DNA from: UMGS1883 sp045636425
Lineage (GTDB): Bacteria; Bacillota; Clostridia; UMGS1883
Reading direction: 5' to 3'
NCBI GenBank assembly: GCA_045636425.1
Contig: JAZTXM010000002.1
Location: forward strand, 153,325-217,324
Length of the DNA: 64,000 nucleotides
Shown piece by piece: positions 7,731-16,891 of this stretch (the stretch's first letter is position 1; every line of letters begins with the position of its first letter). Made by a program: the position numbers and the translations under genes. The notes under the pieces were generated by a model. The model was not told where the DNA came from, did no database searches, and was given only the letters and a program-made list of their open reading frames with translations.

Positions 7731-9071
7731 TTATCCGTTAAGTCTTGCCTGAAGTTCTGCCTGCTGTGCTTCATATCCGGGCTTACCTAAAAGTGCAAAC
7801 ATATTCTTCTTATACGCTTCAACACCGGGCTGGTCAAAGGGATTAACTCCCAGTACATAGCCGCTGATTCCGCATGCCTTTTCAAAGAAGTAGATAAGGT
7901 TACCAAGACAGTACTCATCCATCTTTTCAGCACGGAGAATAAGGTTGGGAACGTCACCGTCTGTGTGAGCGAGGAGTGTACCGTTGAATGCCTGCTCGTT
8001 AACATAGCTTACATTCTTTCCTGCAAGGAAGTTAAGTCCGTCCACATTGTCGCTATCTTCCTTAATAACAAGGTCTTTCTTTGCATTGTCAAAGAAAATA
8101 ACTGTTTCAAACATCATACGAAGACCCTGCTGGATGTACTGTCCCATAGAATGAAGGTCTGCTGAGAAATCAACTGCTGCGGGGAAAATACCCTTGTTTT
8201 CTTTACCCTCGCTCTCGCCGAAAAGCTGCTTCCACCATTCTGCAAAATAATGAACCTGAGGCTCATAATTTACCATAATTTCAATGTTCTTACCCTTGCG
8301 GTAAAGAGCATTTCTTGCGGCTACATATTTGTAGCAATCGTTTTCCTCAAGGTTGGGGTTTGCGTATTCACGCATTGCATCATATGCCCCCTGCATAAGT
8401 GCATCAATATCTGCACCGCTTGCCGCAATGGGAAGAAGACCTACTGCAGTAAGCACACTGTAACGACCGCCTACATCATCGGGAACAACAAATGTTTCAT
8501 AGCCCTCTTCATCGGCAAGATTCTTGAGTGCACCTCTTGCCTTATCTGTTGTAGCAAAAATTCTTTCCTTTGCACCCTCTTTGCCATACTTTTCAATGAG
8601 AAGTTCACGCAGTACTCTGAAAGCAATTGCAGGCTCTGTTGTAGTGCCGCTCTTGGAAATAATATTTACTGAGAAATCAATATCCTTAACCTTCTCAATA
8701 AGGTCAACAAGGTAAGAAGAGCTTATTGAGTTACCTGCAAAATAAATCTGCACGCCATTTTCGTTGTGGTTGCTGAAATTACTGTGAAGCATTTCTACAG
8801 CCATTCTTGCACCAAGGTAGCTTCCGCCGATACCTATAACGATAAGTGCCTCAGAATTACTCTTAATCTTTTCTGCCGCCTTTTTAATGCGTGCAAATTC
8901 TTCCTTATCATAATTTTCGGGAAGGTTAACCCAGCCTAAGAAATCACTTCCGCGGCCTGTGCCGTTATGCAGTGTATCATGAGCTGCTTTAACAGCATCC
9001 CCGAGTGCACCGATTTCTTCCTTTGAAATAAACTTTTCTGCTTTTGTGTAATCAAATCTTATTTTAGTCAT
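7731..9071 (-). CDS. pgi: Glucose-6-phosphate isomerase
   Basis: 446 residues, the usual length for the short Firmicutes form. It interconverts glucose-6-phosphate and fructose-6-phosphate in glycolysis. Visible motifs are VIGIGGSYLGARMA near residue 80, the phosphate-binding SKSGTTTEPAIAFR, and the catalytic-site stretches GESEGKENKGIFPA and FSADLHSMGQY. The transcript begins far upstream, at a strong promoter beyond a galE relic (9086-9196), so the 5' untranslated region is over 100 nt. sigG follows 82 nt downstream. Confidence 0.97.
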   Translation of the reverse strand: MTKIRFDYTKAEKFISKEEIGALGDAVKAAHDTLHNGTGRGSDFLGWVNLPENYDKEEFARIKKAAEKIKSNSEALIVIGIGGSYLGARMAVEMLHSNFSNHNENGVQIYFAGNSISSSYLVDLIEKVKDIDFSVNIISKSGTTTEPAIAFRVLRELLIEKYGKEGAKERIFATTDKARGALKNLADEEGYETFVVPDDVGGRYSVLTAVGLLPIAASGADIDALMQGAYDAMREYANPNLEENDCYKYVAARNALYRKGKNIEIMVNYEPQVHYFAEWWKQLFGESEGKENKGIFPAAVDFSADLHSMGQYIQQGLRMMFETVIFFDNAKKDLVIKEDSDNVDGLNFLAGKNVSYVNEQAFNGTLLAHTDGDVPNLILRAEKMDEYCLGNLIYFFEKACGISGYVLGVNPFDQPGVEAYKKNMFALLGKPGYEAQQAELQARLNG

Positions 9072-9085
9072 ATCTATTTCTCCTT

Positions 9086-9196
9086 TTATTCACCATATCC
9101 GTTAGGATTGTTACTCTGCCATCTCCATGCATCGGCACACATTTTTTCAATGCTGTGATGTCCCTGTGCCAAATCAACTACATAAATGTAGTCACG
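9086..9196 (-). pseudogene. galE: Relic of UDP-glucose 4-epimerase gene with internal deletion
   Basis: Reading on the minus strand, 36 uninterrupted codons followed by TAA encode two separate pieces of GalE joined in frame. RDYIYVVDLAQGH corresponds to the conserved stretch in the second half of the protein, and CADAWRWQSNNPNGYGE is the GalE C-terminus. About a hundred residues that normally lie between them are missing, as is the whole N-terminal part. There is no start codon in frame. The relic ends 15 nt before pgi, and the pgi promoter lies just upstream of it, so the remains of a galE-pgi arrangement now form part of the pgi leader. Confidence 0.8.
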
Positions 9197-9222
9197 CAAA
9201 ATGCCATACAAAATACCTTACT

Positions 9223-9251
9223 ATTTTATACCATAAAAAATAGTATGTCAA
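9223..9251 (-). promoter_or_regulatory. Sigma-A promoter of pgi
   Basis: On the minus strand, a perfect TTGACA (9246-9251) is 17 nt from TAAAAT (9223-9228). Transcription would begin near 9216 and run through the galE relic into pgi. Confidence 0.75.
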
Positions 9252-9792
9252 GCAAAAGAAAGCCTTGTTTTCTGTCTTTTTTAAGCAAATCTCATGCAAA
9301 AACAATTTTCTGTTTAACATACCTTTTCATTATATGTCAGAATATAGCCAAAACAGAATAGTCCGAATCCGTTTTTGGCTTCATCTTTATGTCATTTTAT
9401 CACTTCTTATTTCTGTCTGACACAATTTTTTAATAACTTTAACATTTCGACATTTTTTTGTTATTCCCTTTTTAAACAAAGCAATAATAATTTTAACAAA
9501 ATTATTATGTAAACCATTTTTAAGGCTTAAATACGCCATTTAGCTTTTTCACAGAATTTAAAAAAATTACTGTAAATTTCTGTTTAAACTGTTAATAAGT
9601 CTTGTTAATAACATAATATTCGGGTTTGAAACTGTTAATAACCTTATTTTTTCAAGAAAATCGCACCATTTTTTATGTATACTTAGGTTTACATAAAAAA
9701 ATAATAAGTTTTTAATTATTGAAACCTTAATTATTACAAGGTTCGACAGCAAATTTCGACATCAGGACTATATATCACGGCATTTTTCACCT
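9252..9792. other. AT-rich intergenic region without recognisable gene
   Basis: More than 500 nt of AT-rich sequence. Three copies of GTTAATAA(G/C) stand at 9591, 9604 and 9634, and there are a few AT-only hairpins, for example around 9490-9515. I see no credible ORF, DnaA box cluster or RNA gene. Confidence 0.6.
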
Positions 9793-9838
9793 TCAAAAAA
9801 GCGGCGGTTGCAGAAAAACCATTTTTTCCGCAACCGCC
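9793..9838 (-). terminator. Terminator of the aryl-acid operon
   Basis: GGCGGTTGC (9803-9811) pairs with GCAACCGCC (9830-9838), extended inward by A/T pairs. On the minus strand the stem is followed by six T. It lies 20 nt after the ACT-protein stop. Confidence 0.85.
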
Positions 9839-9857
9839 ATGACTTTAATCTATTAAA

Positions 9858-10289
9858 TTACAAAGAATCAATATCTGCCTGACTTACAAGCTTAACTCCA
9901 TTTTCCGTCAGAATCTTTGCCGCTTTTTCGTTGTCCTCTACTCTTAAAACAACGTACGCATGCTTTCCTGAAATTGTAATGAACGCATAAAGATACTCTA
10001 CATTAATATTGTTTTCGCTCATAAGCTCAAGCACTTCGGAAAGTCCGCCTGCCACATCGGGGATTTCAACACCGATAACCTTTGTCACGGAGACAACACA
10101 ATCATTTTGGTGAAGTGCTTCCCTTGCTTTTTCAACATCACTTACAATAAGGCGAAGAATACCGAATTCCTGTGTATCAGCTACGCTGAGAGCACGTATG
10201 CTTACGCCCGCATTTGCAATGCTCTTTGTAATTTCGGCAACTGTGCCGGATTTGTTTTCTACAAAAATTGATAACTGATTAATTGTCAT
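9858..10289 (-). CDS. Tandem ACT-domain protein
   Basis: 143 residues from the ATG at 10289, which has AAGGAG 8 nt upstream; an in-frame GTG at 10298 is too close to that site. Two ACT domains in tandem (about residues 1-68 and 70-140): each begins with the beta-strand/loop pattern (LSIFVENKSGTVAEITKSI; then a second unit around GGLSEVLELMSENNINVEYLYAF). ACT domains bind amino acids and related small molecules. Stand-alone tandem ACT proteins are often found next to phenylacetate-CoA ligase and indolepyruvate oxidoreductase genes, exactly as here, so a sensing or regulatory role in aromatic amino acid or aryl acid metabolism is likely. The direct target is unknown. Confidence 0.88.
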   Translation of the reverse strand: MTINQLSIFVENKSGTVAEITKSIANAGVSIRALSVADTQEFGILRLIVSDVEKAREALHQNDCVVSVTKVIGVEIPDVAGGLSEVLELMSENNINVEYLYAFITISGKHAYVVLRVEDNEKAAKILTENGVKLVSQADIDSL

Positions 10290-10304
10290 TTTCCCCACTC
10301 CTTA

Positions 10305-11618
10305 TTAATTATAAAGTTTTCTTTTATCTATTACACGGACAGCTTTGCCCTCACTTCTTAGAATAGACTTAGGCTCTACTATACGAATAATAGCCGAAAT
10401 TCCAATCATTGATTTAAGAGCTTCATTAACTTCCCTTTCAATCCTGGAAAGCTCATTCACCTTATCCGAGAAGAGCTCGGGGGTCATTTCAACTCTTACC
10501 TCGATTGTATCGCTGGTTTTCTCACGGTCAACAATAATCTGATAGTTGCTTGTAAGACCTTTTTTGAGAAGAACCTCCTCAATCTGTGACGGGAATACGT
10601 TTACACCCTTAACGATAAGCATATCGTCGCTTCTTCCCATGGGCTTTGCCATTTTTACATGAGTTCTTCCGCAGGAGCACTTCTTTCGCGAAAGAACGCA
10701 AATATCCTTTGTACGGTAACGAATCATCGGAAAAGCTTCCTTGGTAATGCAGGTAAATACAAGCTCACCTTTTTCACCCTCGGGAAGAACCTCGCCCGTT
10801 TTGGGGTCAATAATTTCTGCGATGAAATGGTCCTCATTTACGTGCATACCGTCCTGTGCACTACACTCAAAAGCAACGCCGGGACCGGATATTTCTGTAA
10901 GGCCGTAAATATCGTAAGCCTTAATTCCCAGGCGGGTTTCTATATCTTTACGCATTTCCTGCGTCCATGCCTCTGCACCAAAAATACCTGCCTTGAGCTT
11001 AATCTTGTCACGAAGTCCGTTTTCCTCAATGCTTTCTGCAAGGTACTGAGCATAGGAAGGAGTACAACAAATAATGGTTGCTTCAAGGTCTGTCATAAAC
11101 TGGAGCTGACGCTCGGTATTTCCCGATGACATGGGAAGGGTAAGGCATCCCACCTTATGCGAGCCGCCGTTAAGGCCGGGACCACCGGTAAAAAGACCAT
11201 AACCGTAACAAACCTGACAAACATCTTCTTTTGTTCCGCCTGCCGCAACGATTGCTCTTGCACAGCAATCCTCCCAGAGGTTAATATCGTTTTGAGTATA
11301 GAATGCAACCACCCTTTTTCCTGTTGTTCCGCTTGTAGACTGAATACGCACACATTCGGAAAGAGGTTTGGACATAAGCCCATAGGGGTATGCTTCCCTA
11401 AGGTCATCCTTTGTAAGGAAAGGAAGCTTGTGAAGGTCATCCACCGATTTTATATCATCGGGGGTTACACCTTTTTCTTCCATAAGTTTTCTGTAATAAG
11501 CGTTATTCTCGTAAACGTGATGAATTGTTTTTACAAGACGCTCACTTTGCCACTCACGAATTTGTTCGTATGAGGCGGTTTCAATTTCTTTCTGATAATA
11601 GTTTCCCATTTTCTCCAT
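10305..11618 (-). CDS. paaK: Phenylacetate-CoA ligase, second copy of the operon
   Basis: 437 residues, normal for PaaK. It is an ANL-superfamily adenylating enzyme that joins an arylacetate, ATP and CoA to the arylacetyl-CoA thioester. The AMP-binding loop STSGTTGKRVVAFYT lies near residue 95, the YDIYGLTEISGPG motif near 240, and the C-terminal half contains RSDDMLIVKGVNVFPSQIEEVL. CSCGRTH in the hinge region fits PaaK of anaerobes. It is the fourth gene of the operon, 14 nt after iorB, and similar but not identical to the first paaK, so the two copies probably differ in substrate or direction. Confidence 0.92.
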   Translation of the reverse strand: MEKMGNYYQKEIETASYEQIREWQSERLVKTIHHVYENNAYYRKLMEEKGVTPDDIKSVDDLHKLPFLTKDDLREAYPYGLMSKPLSECVRIQSTSGTTGKRVVAFYTQNDINLWEDCCARAIVAAGGTKEDVCQVCYGYGLFTGGPGLNGGSHKVGCLTLPMSSGNTERQLQFMTDLEATIICCTPSYAQYLAESIEENGLRDKIKLKAGIFGAEAWTQEMRKDIETRLGIKAYDIYGLTEISGPGVAFECSAQDGMHVNEDHFIAEIIDPKTGEVLPEGEKGELVFTCITKEAFPMIRYRTKDICVLSRKKCSCGRTHVKMAKPMGRSDDMLIVKGVNVFPSQIEEVLLKKGLTSNYQIIVDREKTSDTIEVRVEMTPELFSDKVNELSRIEREVNEALKSMIGISAIIRIVEPKSILRSEGKAVRVIDKRKLYN

Positions 11619-11632
11619 CTCTTTTCATGCAA

Positions 11633-12205
11633 TTAATGATTATATCCAAGCTCAAAAGCTTTCTTGTTCAGCTCCACAAACTTGGGATTAACTGTCTTTT
11701 CAATAGCCTGTATCCATTTGTCGTAGCCGATGTCAAAATATTTTGCAAGGCGTGCCATAAGCACTATATTTACCGCCTTGGAGCTTCCTGCTTCATTTGC
11801 AAGAGAAAGAGCATCAAGAGCATCTACAAACGCACCCTTTTCTTCGATTTTATCAAGTGCGTCTGCGGGATACTGCGTTGCACCGATAATTACGGGCATG
11901 GGGTCAATCTGCTGAGTATTAACAATTATCTTACCGTCCTTCTTAAGACAGGAGAGCCATCTTGCCGCTTCAATCTTTTCAAATGAAACGATAAAGTCAG
12001 CCTCGCCTTCTTCGATAATGGGAGAGTAAACCTTTTCTCCGTAGCGTACATATGTAACAACGCTTCCTCCGCGCTGGCTCATTCCATGGACCTCGGAAAC
12101 CTTTACATCATAACCCTCGTCAACGAGGAGTCTTCCCAAAAGCTTACTTGCAAGGAGGCTTCCCTGACCGCCTACGCCGACAATCATAATATTTTTAGTT
12201 TCCAT
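11633..12205 (-). CDS. iorB: Indolepyruvate:ferredoxin oxidoreductase, beta subunit
   Basis: 190 residues, the gamma-domain-like subunit of the IOR enzyme, with the family start IMIVGVGGQGSLLASKLLG and the conserved VHGMSQRGGSVVTYVR. With IorA it interconverts aryl pyruvates (from Trp, Phe and Tyr) and arylacetyl-CoA, using ferredoxin and CoA. The stop of iorA and the ATG of iorB share one base (TAATG), a sign of translational coupling and equal synthesis of the subunits. Confidence 0.94.
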   Translation of the reverse strand: METKNIMIVGVGGQGSLLASKLLGRLLVDEGYDVKVSEVHGMSQRGGSVVTYVRYGEKVYSPIIEEGEADFIVSFEKIEAARWLSCLKKDGKIIVNTQQIDPMPVIIGATQYPADALDKIEEKGAFVDALDALSLANEAGSSKAVNIVLMARLAKYFDIGYDKWIQAIEKTVNPKFVELNKKAFELGYNH

Positions 12206-13944
12206 TACTCCTGCACCTCGCTTTCAATTGCACCAAAGGGACAAAGTCCGCTGCAAACCTCGCATCCTACGCAAAGAGTTCTGTCAATCTCTGCCTTGCC
12301 GTCGTGCATGCTGATTGCAGGACAACCGAACGACATACATTTTTTACAGCTCTTACATTTATCTTTATTAACCGTAAGAGGTTTTTTGGGTTTAACATAT
12401 TTAAGCAGAACGCAGGGACGTCTTGAAATAATAACGGAGGGTTCGTCTGCGTTGAGCTCCTCTTTGAGAACTCTTTCACATTCTTTAAGGTCGTAGGGGT
12501 CTACAACCGTTACACGGTTTATTCCCACGCTTCTGCAAAGGGTTTCAAGGTCAATCTTTGAGGCAGGGTCTCCCTTGATGTTATAGCCTGTTGTGGGATT
12601 CTGCTGATGACCTGTCATACCTGTGATTGAGTTATCAAGTATAATTACTGTAGAATTTGAGCCGTTATACGCAATATTAATAAGACCTGTTACACCGCTG
12701 TGCATAAAGGTGGAATCACCGATTACGCAAACGCTCTTTTTCTCACTGTCGCTTCCGCCGGCTTTGTTAAATCCGTGGAGTCCCGACACCGATGCACCCA
12801 TGCAAAGGGTAGAATCAAGAGCTGTAAGAGGAGGCATTGCACCGAGTGTATAACAACCGATATCGCCAAGAACACTTACCTTGTTCTTCGCAAGGACATA
12901 GTACATACCTCTGTGAGGACAGCCTGCACACATCATCGGAGGACGCATGGGAATATCCATTTCAAGGTCGTACGCCTTTTTAGCTTCTTTACCCATAGCT
13001 TCAGCAATTGTTTTCTGAGAAAATTCACCAATAGAGCTGAAAAGCTCCTTACCAACTACATCCACGCCGATTGTTTTGCAGTGAGTTTCAATGATGCCGT
13101 CAAGCTCCTCAATAACATATACCTTATCCATTTTGGAAGCAAATTCCTTTATGGTTTTTACTGGGAGAGGATTTACAAGACCAAGCTTATAAACACTCAC
13201 ACTGTCTCCAAGAGCTTCCTTAACGTACTGATAGCTTGCACCGGAGGTAATAACACCGATTTTTGAGTCTGTATATTCTATGCGGTTAAACTCACAGTTT
13301 TCCGCAAGTTCCGTAAGGCGTGCTGTTCTTTCTTCAACAAAAGGATGGCGTTTCTTTGCATTGCCGGGCATCATGATATATTTTGCCGGGTTCTTTTCAT
13401 ATGCTTTAACGCCTGCTTCCACTCTTTCCCCTGTTTCAACAATGCTCTGTGAATGAGCAATTCTTGTGCACATACGAAGAAGCACGGGGGTATCATATTT
13501 TTCGGAAAGCTCAAAAGCTTTTTTTGCAAATTCATAGGATTCCTGAGAATCGGCAGGCTCAAGCATGGGAACCTTTGCACCGATTGCATAATGACGGGAA
13601 TCCTGCTCATTCTGTGATGAGTGCATTCCCGGGTCATCTGCTACGCAGATAACCATACCGCCGTTCACACCTGTGTAAGACAGCGTGAAAAGCGGGTCTG
13701 CCGCAACGTTAAGACCAACGTGCTTCATTGCACAAGCAGTTCTTGCACCCTGAAGTGATGCACCGAAAGATACCTCGCAGGCTACCTTTTCATTGGGTGC
13801 CCATTCGCAGTACATTTCATCATATTTTGCCGCAAATTCGGTTATTTCTGTGCTGGGTGTTCCGGGGTAGGAGCTTATTACGTTACATCCTGCCTCGTAA
13901 AGACCGCGAGCAACAGCGGCATTACCAATAAGTAATTCTTTCAT
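12205..13944 (-). CDS. iorA: Indolepyruvate:ferredoxin oxidoreductase, alpha subunit
   Basis: 579 residues. The order is a pyrimidine-binding pyruvate oxidoreductase domain (N-terminal, with SSYPGTPSTEI), a TPP-binding domain (GDIGCYTLGAMPPL, and GDSTFMHSGVTGL with ILDNSITGMTGHQ downstream), and a C-terminal ferredoxin domain with two 4Fe-4S motifs, CKSCKKCMSFGCP and CVGCEVCSGLCP. Oxidative decarboxylation produces arylacetyl-CoA and reduced ferredoxin; the reverse reaction, reductive carboxylation, is also known in anaerobes. It stands between two paaK genes, so the thioester can be exchanged with free aryl acid on the spot. Confidence 0.96.
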   Translation of the reverse strand: MKELLIGNAAVARGLYEAGCNVISSYPGTPSTEITEFAAKYDEMYCEWAPNEKVACEVSFGASLQGARTACAMKHVGLNVAADPLFTLSYTGVNGGMVICVADDPGMHSSQNEQDSRHYAIGAKVPMLEPADSQESYEFAKKAFELSEKYDTPVLLRMCTRIAHSQSIVETGERVEAGVKAYEKNPAKYIMMPGNAKKRHPFVEERTARLTELAENCEFNRIEYTDSKIGVITSGASYQYVKEALGDSVSVYKLGLVNPLPVKTIKEFASKMDKVYVIEELDGIIETHCKTIGVDVVGKELFSSIGEFSQKTIAEAMGKEAKKAYDLEMDIPMRPPMMCAGCPHRGMYYVLAKNKVSVLGDIGCYTLGAMPPLTALDSTLCMGASVSGLHGFNKAGGSDSEKKSVCVIGDSTFMHSGVTGLINIAYNGSNSTVIILDNSITGMTGHQQNPTTGYNIKGDPASKIDLETLCRSVGINRVTVVDPYDLKECERVLKEELNADEPSVIISRRPCVLLKYVKPKKPLTVNKDKCKSCKKCMSFGCPAISMHDGKAEIDRTLCVGCEVCSGLCPFGAIESEVQE

Positions 13945-13964
13945 TTTATATCTTTCCTTTCGGA

Positions 13965-15275
13965 TTATTTTTCATTTCTTAAATCTAAAATTCTCTTAGC
14001 CTTGCCCTGGAATCTCTCAAGGGTTTTCGGCGGTACAAGGGTGATTTTTGCTTGAAGCCCAAGCACGCTTTTGATTCTTTCCTGAATGAGACGGATAAGC
14101 TTTTCAAGCTCACCGTAATTTTCAAGCACGCTTGCATCCAAAAGCTCTACCTTGATTTCAAGGGTATCTTTAAAGTTTCCTTCTCTGCGTACCACAAGCT
14201 GATAGTGAGGACCGATTTTATCAATATTGATAAGAACGCTTTCAATCTGGGTGGGGAATACATTAACGCCCTTGATGATAAGCATATCATCTGTTCTTCC
14301 CTTGGTTTTGGACATTCTGACATGTGTTCTTCCGCACTTACAGGGTTCGTAATCAAGAGTTGTAATATCACGTGTTCTGTAACGAAGAACGGGCATACCC
14401 TGCTTTGTAAGCGTGGTAACAATAAGCTCACCCGTTTCTCCGCTTCCGAGGCGTTTTCCTGTGTCGGGATCAACAATTTCGGGCAGAAAATGGTCTTCTG
14501 CAAAATGCATTCCGTCACGCTCGAAGCAGTCTCCGCTTACGCCGGGGCCGCCAAGTTCTGTCATACCGTAGTTATCGGAAACATAAATGCCTAAGTTCTT
14601 CTCAATGGTTTCACGCATTTCGGGGGTGCAAGGCTCACTACCCAATATGCCAAGCTTCAGCTTATATGCATCAAGAGGATATTCGCCCTCTTTCACTGCT
14701 TCGCTAAGGTAGAGTGCATATGAGGGGGTTGCAACAAGACCTGTTACTCCAAGGTCACGCATCATCATAAGCTGCTTTTCGGTATTGCCCGACGACATAG
14801 GAATTACCATTGCTCCAAGCTTTTCAAGACCATAATGAAGTCCGAGTGCACCTGTGAATAGTCCGTAGCCAAAAGAAATCTGGATTATATCATCACTTGT
14901 TACACCGCCTGCGGCACATACGCGGGCAACGCAGTCACTCCACACGTCAATATCCTGCTTGGTATACACGCCTACGGTGGGCTTACCCGTAGTACCGCTG
15001 GAGGCATGTACACGGACAATATCCTTATGTGGAACGGCAACCATACCGAAAGGATAGTTATCTCGAAATTCGCTCTTTTCAGTAAATGGTATGTATTCGA
15101 TATCGGAAAGCTGCTTTATTTTGCTTCCGTCACCTACGCCTGCCTTATCCAGCTTGTCGTGGTAGAATTTTGTATTGTTATAGCAGTATGCCACAATATT
15201 TTTGAGTCTTTCAAGCTGAAGTGCCTCAAGCTCGCGTCTGGGCATTGTTTCTATATCTTTCTGGAAAAAGTTCAT
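13965..15275 (-). CDS. paaK: Phenylacetate-CoA ligase, first copy of the operon
   Basis: 436 residues with the ANL features of PaaK: ASSGTTGKPTVGVYTK near residue 90, DNYGMTELGGPG in the middle, and GRTDDMLIIKGVNVFPTQIE in the C-terminal part. CKCGRTH is again present. It is the promoter-proximal gene and follows GGAAGG with a spacing of about 8 nt. Ligase plus IOR either salvages aryl acids for aromatic amino acid synthesis or, running backwards, conserves energy from aromatic amino acid breakdown. Confidence 0.93.
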   Translation of the reverse strand: MNFFQKDIETMPRRELEALQLERLKNIVAYCYNNTKFYHDKLDKAGVGDGSKIKQLSDIEYIPFTEKSEFRDNYPFGMVAVPHKDIVRVHASSGTTGKPTVGVYTKQDIDVWSDCVARVCAAGGVTSDDIIQISFGYGLFTGALGLHYGLEKLGAMVIPMSSGNTEKQLMMMRDLGVTGLVATPSYALYLSEAVKEGEYPLDAYKLKLGILGSEPCTPEMRETIEKNLGIYVSDNYGMTELGGPGVSGDCFERDGMHFAEDHFLPEIVDPDTGKRLGSGETGELIVTTLTKQGMPVLRYRTRDITTLDYEPCKCGRTHVRMSKTKGRTDDMLIIKGVNVFPTQIESVLINIDKIGPHYQLVVRREGNFKDTLEIKVELLDASVLENYGELEKLIRLIQERIKSVLGLQAKITLVPPKTLERFQGKAKRILDLRNEK

Positions 15276-15314
15276 TTATGAAACCTTCCTTTCATACTTA
15301 TCCATTTTAATTAC

Positions 15315-15320
15315 ATTATA
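15315..15320 (-). promoter_or_regulatory. Probable -10 element of the aryl-acid operon
   Basis: A perfect TATAAT on the minus strand about 40 nt before the first paaK. No convincing -35 is visible at the right distance, so the promoter may need an activator. Confidence 0.35.
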
Positions 15321-15409
15321 TTGTACCATACTTTTTTGTGTTTTCATAGTGTTTTTTTTGTGTTTTTAGATAAATTTTGTACCGATTTTTGCGGAATTGA
15401 GCTTAAAAG

Positions 15410-15458
15410 TAAAAAAGGCTTCTATAACGATGCGAGCACATCGTCATAGAAGCCTTCT
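15410..15458 (-). terminator. Terminator at the end of the ribosomal supercluster
   Basis: AAGGCTTCTAT and ATAGAAGCCTT pair, with an inner CGATG/CATCG stem, followed on the minus strand by six T. It begins 12 nt after the rplQ stop. Confidence 0.88.
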
Positions 15459-15470
15459 TAATTTTAGTGA

Positions 15471-15815
15471 TTAGTCAACAAGCTTAATGATAGCCATGGG
15501 AGCGTTGTCACCACGACGTACGCCTGTCTTAATAATCTGTGTGTAACCGCCGTTACGTTCTGCGTATTTGGGAGCAAGCTCCTCGAATACCTTCTTAACA
15601 ACATCTTCTTTTGTGATGAAGCTAAGAGCCTGTCTTCTTGCATGAAGGTCTCCACGCTTTCCGAGAGTAATCATATTCTCAGCAAGGGGACGAACTTCCT
15701 TTGCACGAGTTACAGTTGTTTCGATTTTGCCATTTTCCAAAAGAGCAGTAACCATACCGCGGAGCATAGCCATTCTCTGGTCGGTAGGACGACCGAGTTT
15801 TCTTGTTCCAGCCAT
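15471..15815 (-). CDS. rplQ: 50S ribosomal protein L17
   Basis: 114 residues starting MAGTRKLGRPTDQR, the standard L17 N-terminus, with the family length of the short Firmicutes form. It binds 23S rRNA near the peptide exit region. It is the last gene of the alpha operon, directly after rpoA, and is followed by an intrinsic terminator. Confidence 0.97.
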   Translation of the reverse strand: MAGTRKLGRPTDQRMAMLRGMVTALLENGKIETTVTRAKEVRPLAENMITLGKRGDLHARRQALSFITKEDVVKKVFEELAPKYAERNGGYTQIIKTGVRRGDNAPMAIIKLVD

Positions 15816-15858
15816 TTAGGTTTCCTCCTTCAAAACTTCTGATAAGTCAAATTATGAA

Positions 15859-16815
15859 TTAGTCTTCATCGGGAGCAAATGCAAGCTTGAGTTCTTTAAG
15901 TTTACCAACAACTTCCTCAAGTGACTTGCGTCCCAGATTTCTTACCTTCACCATTTCTTCTTCCTTACGGAGAGTGAGGTCCTCAACAGTGTTGATACCT
16001 GCTCTCTTAAGGCAGTTGTAGGAACGAACGGAAAGGTCAAGTTCTTCGATAGTCATATCAAGAACCTTTTCTTTCTTTGTTTCTTCCTTTTCAACCATAG
16101 TTTCAACATTCATAGCTTCGTCTGTAAGCTGGATAAAGAGCATCATATGATCGTTAATAATCTTTGCAGAAAGGCTGATTGCCTCGTCTGCAGTTTTGGT
16201 GCCGTTTGTCCATACTTCAACAGTAAGCTTGTCGAAATCTGTGTTCTGTCCTACACGGGTGTTTTCCACGTAGTAGTTTACCTTTTCAACAGGAGTGTAG
16301 ATAGAATCCACGGGGATAAGTCCGATAAGGGGCTGAAGAAGCGCCTTGTTCTTTTCTGCGGAAACATATCCTCTGCCTCTGTTGATGGTAATCTCCATGT
16401 ACAACTTAGCATCTTCGTTTAAGGTTGCAATGTGAAGGTCACCATTGATGATTTCAACATCGCTGTCAGTTTTGATATCACGTGCACAAAGCTCGCCTGC
16501 GCCCTCTGCCTCAATATAGACAGTCTTGGGGCCGTCGGAATGAAGCTTAATGATAATCTGCTTCATATTGAGCACAATCTCGCTGACATCTTCCTTAACT
16601 CCGGGAATTGTTGAAAATTCATGCTGTACATTTTCAATCTTAATAGATGAAATTGCCGCACCTTCCAGAGATGAAAGCATCATTCTGCGAAGTGAATTTC
16701 CAAGGGTTGTACCGTATCCGCGCTGAAGCGGAGCTACAGTGTATTTACCGTAAGAACCGTCCTCGCTGAGTTCTACTCGCTCAACACGAGGCTTTTCAAA
16801 TCTTAAATCAGTCAT
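15859..16815 (-). CDS. rpoA: RNA polymerase alpha subunit
   Basis: 318 residues. The N-terminal assembly domain contains PLQRGYGTTLGNSLRRMMLSS; the C-terminal domain (about 250-318), reading ELDLSVRSYNCLKRAGI and VRNLGRKSLEEV, binds UP elements and activators. An acidic, lysine-rich linker (VEKEETKKEKV) joins them. It lies in the usual place between rpsD and rplQ. Confidence 0.98.
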   Translation of the reverse strand: MTDLRFEKPRVERVELSEDGSYGKYTVAPLQRGYGTTLGNSLRRMMLSSLEGAAISSIKIENVQHEFSTIPGVKEDVSEIVLNMKQIIIKLHSDGPKTVYIEAEGAGELCARDIKTDSDVEIINGDLHIATLNEDAKLYMEITINRGRGYVSAEKNKALLQPLIGLIPVDSIYTPVEKVNYYVENTRVGQNTDFDKLTVEVWTNGTKTADEAISLSAKIINDHMMLFIQLTDEAMNVETMVEKEETKKEKVLDMTIEELDLSVRSYNCLKRAGINTVEDLTLRKEEEMVKVRNLGRKSLEEVVGKLKELKLAFAPDED

Positions 16816-16865
16816 TTAAATAACCCTCCCACTTTTTTATTTAATATAAAATACCCGAGGGTACA

Positions 16866-16884
16866 GGCAGATATAAAATCTGCC
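16866..16884 (-). other. Small hairpin between rpoA and rpsD
   Basis: GGCAGAT and ATCTGCC pair just after the rpsD stop. There is no T run, so it is not a terminator; it may shape or stabilise the mRNA between the two genes. Confidence 0.4.
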
Positions 16885-16891
16885 TTAGCTA

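Noticed and set aside
9591..9642. Repeated GTTAATAA motifs as a replication origin or DnaA box cluster
   Set aside because: They do not match the DnaA box, are only three, and no dnaA, dnaN or origin genes are near.
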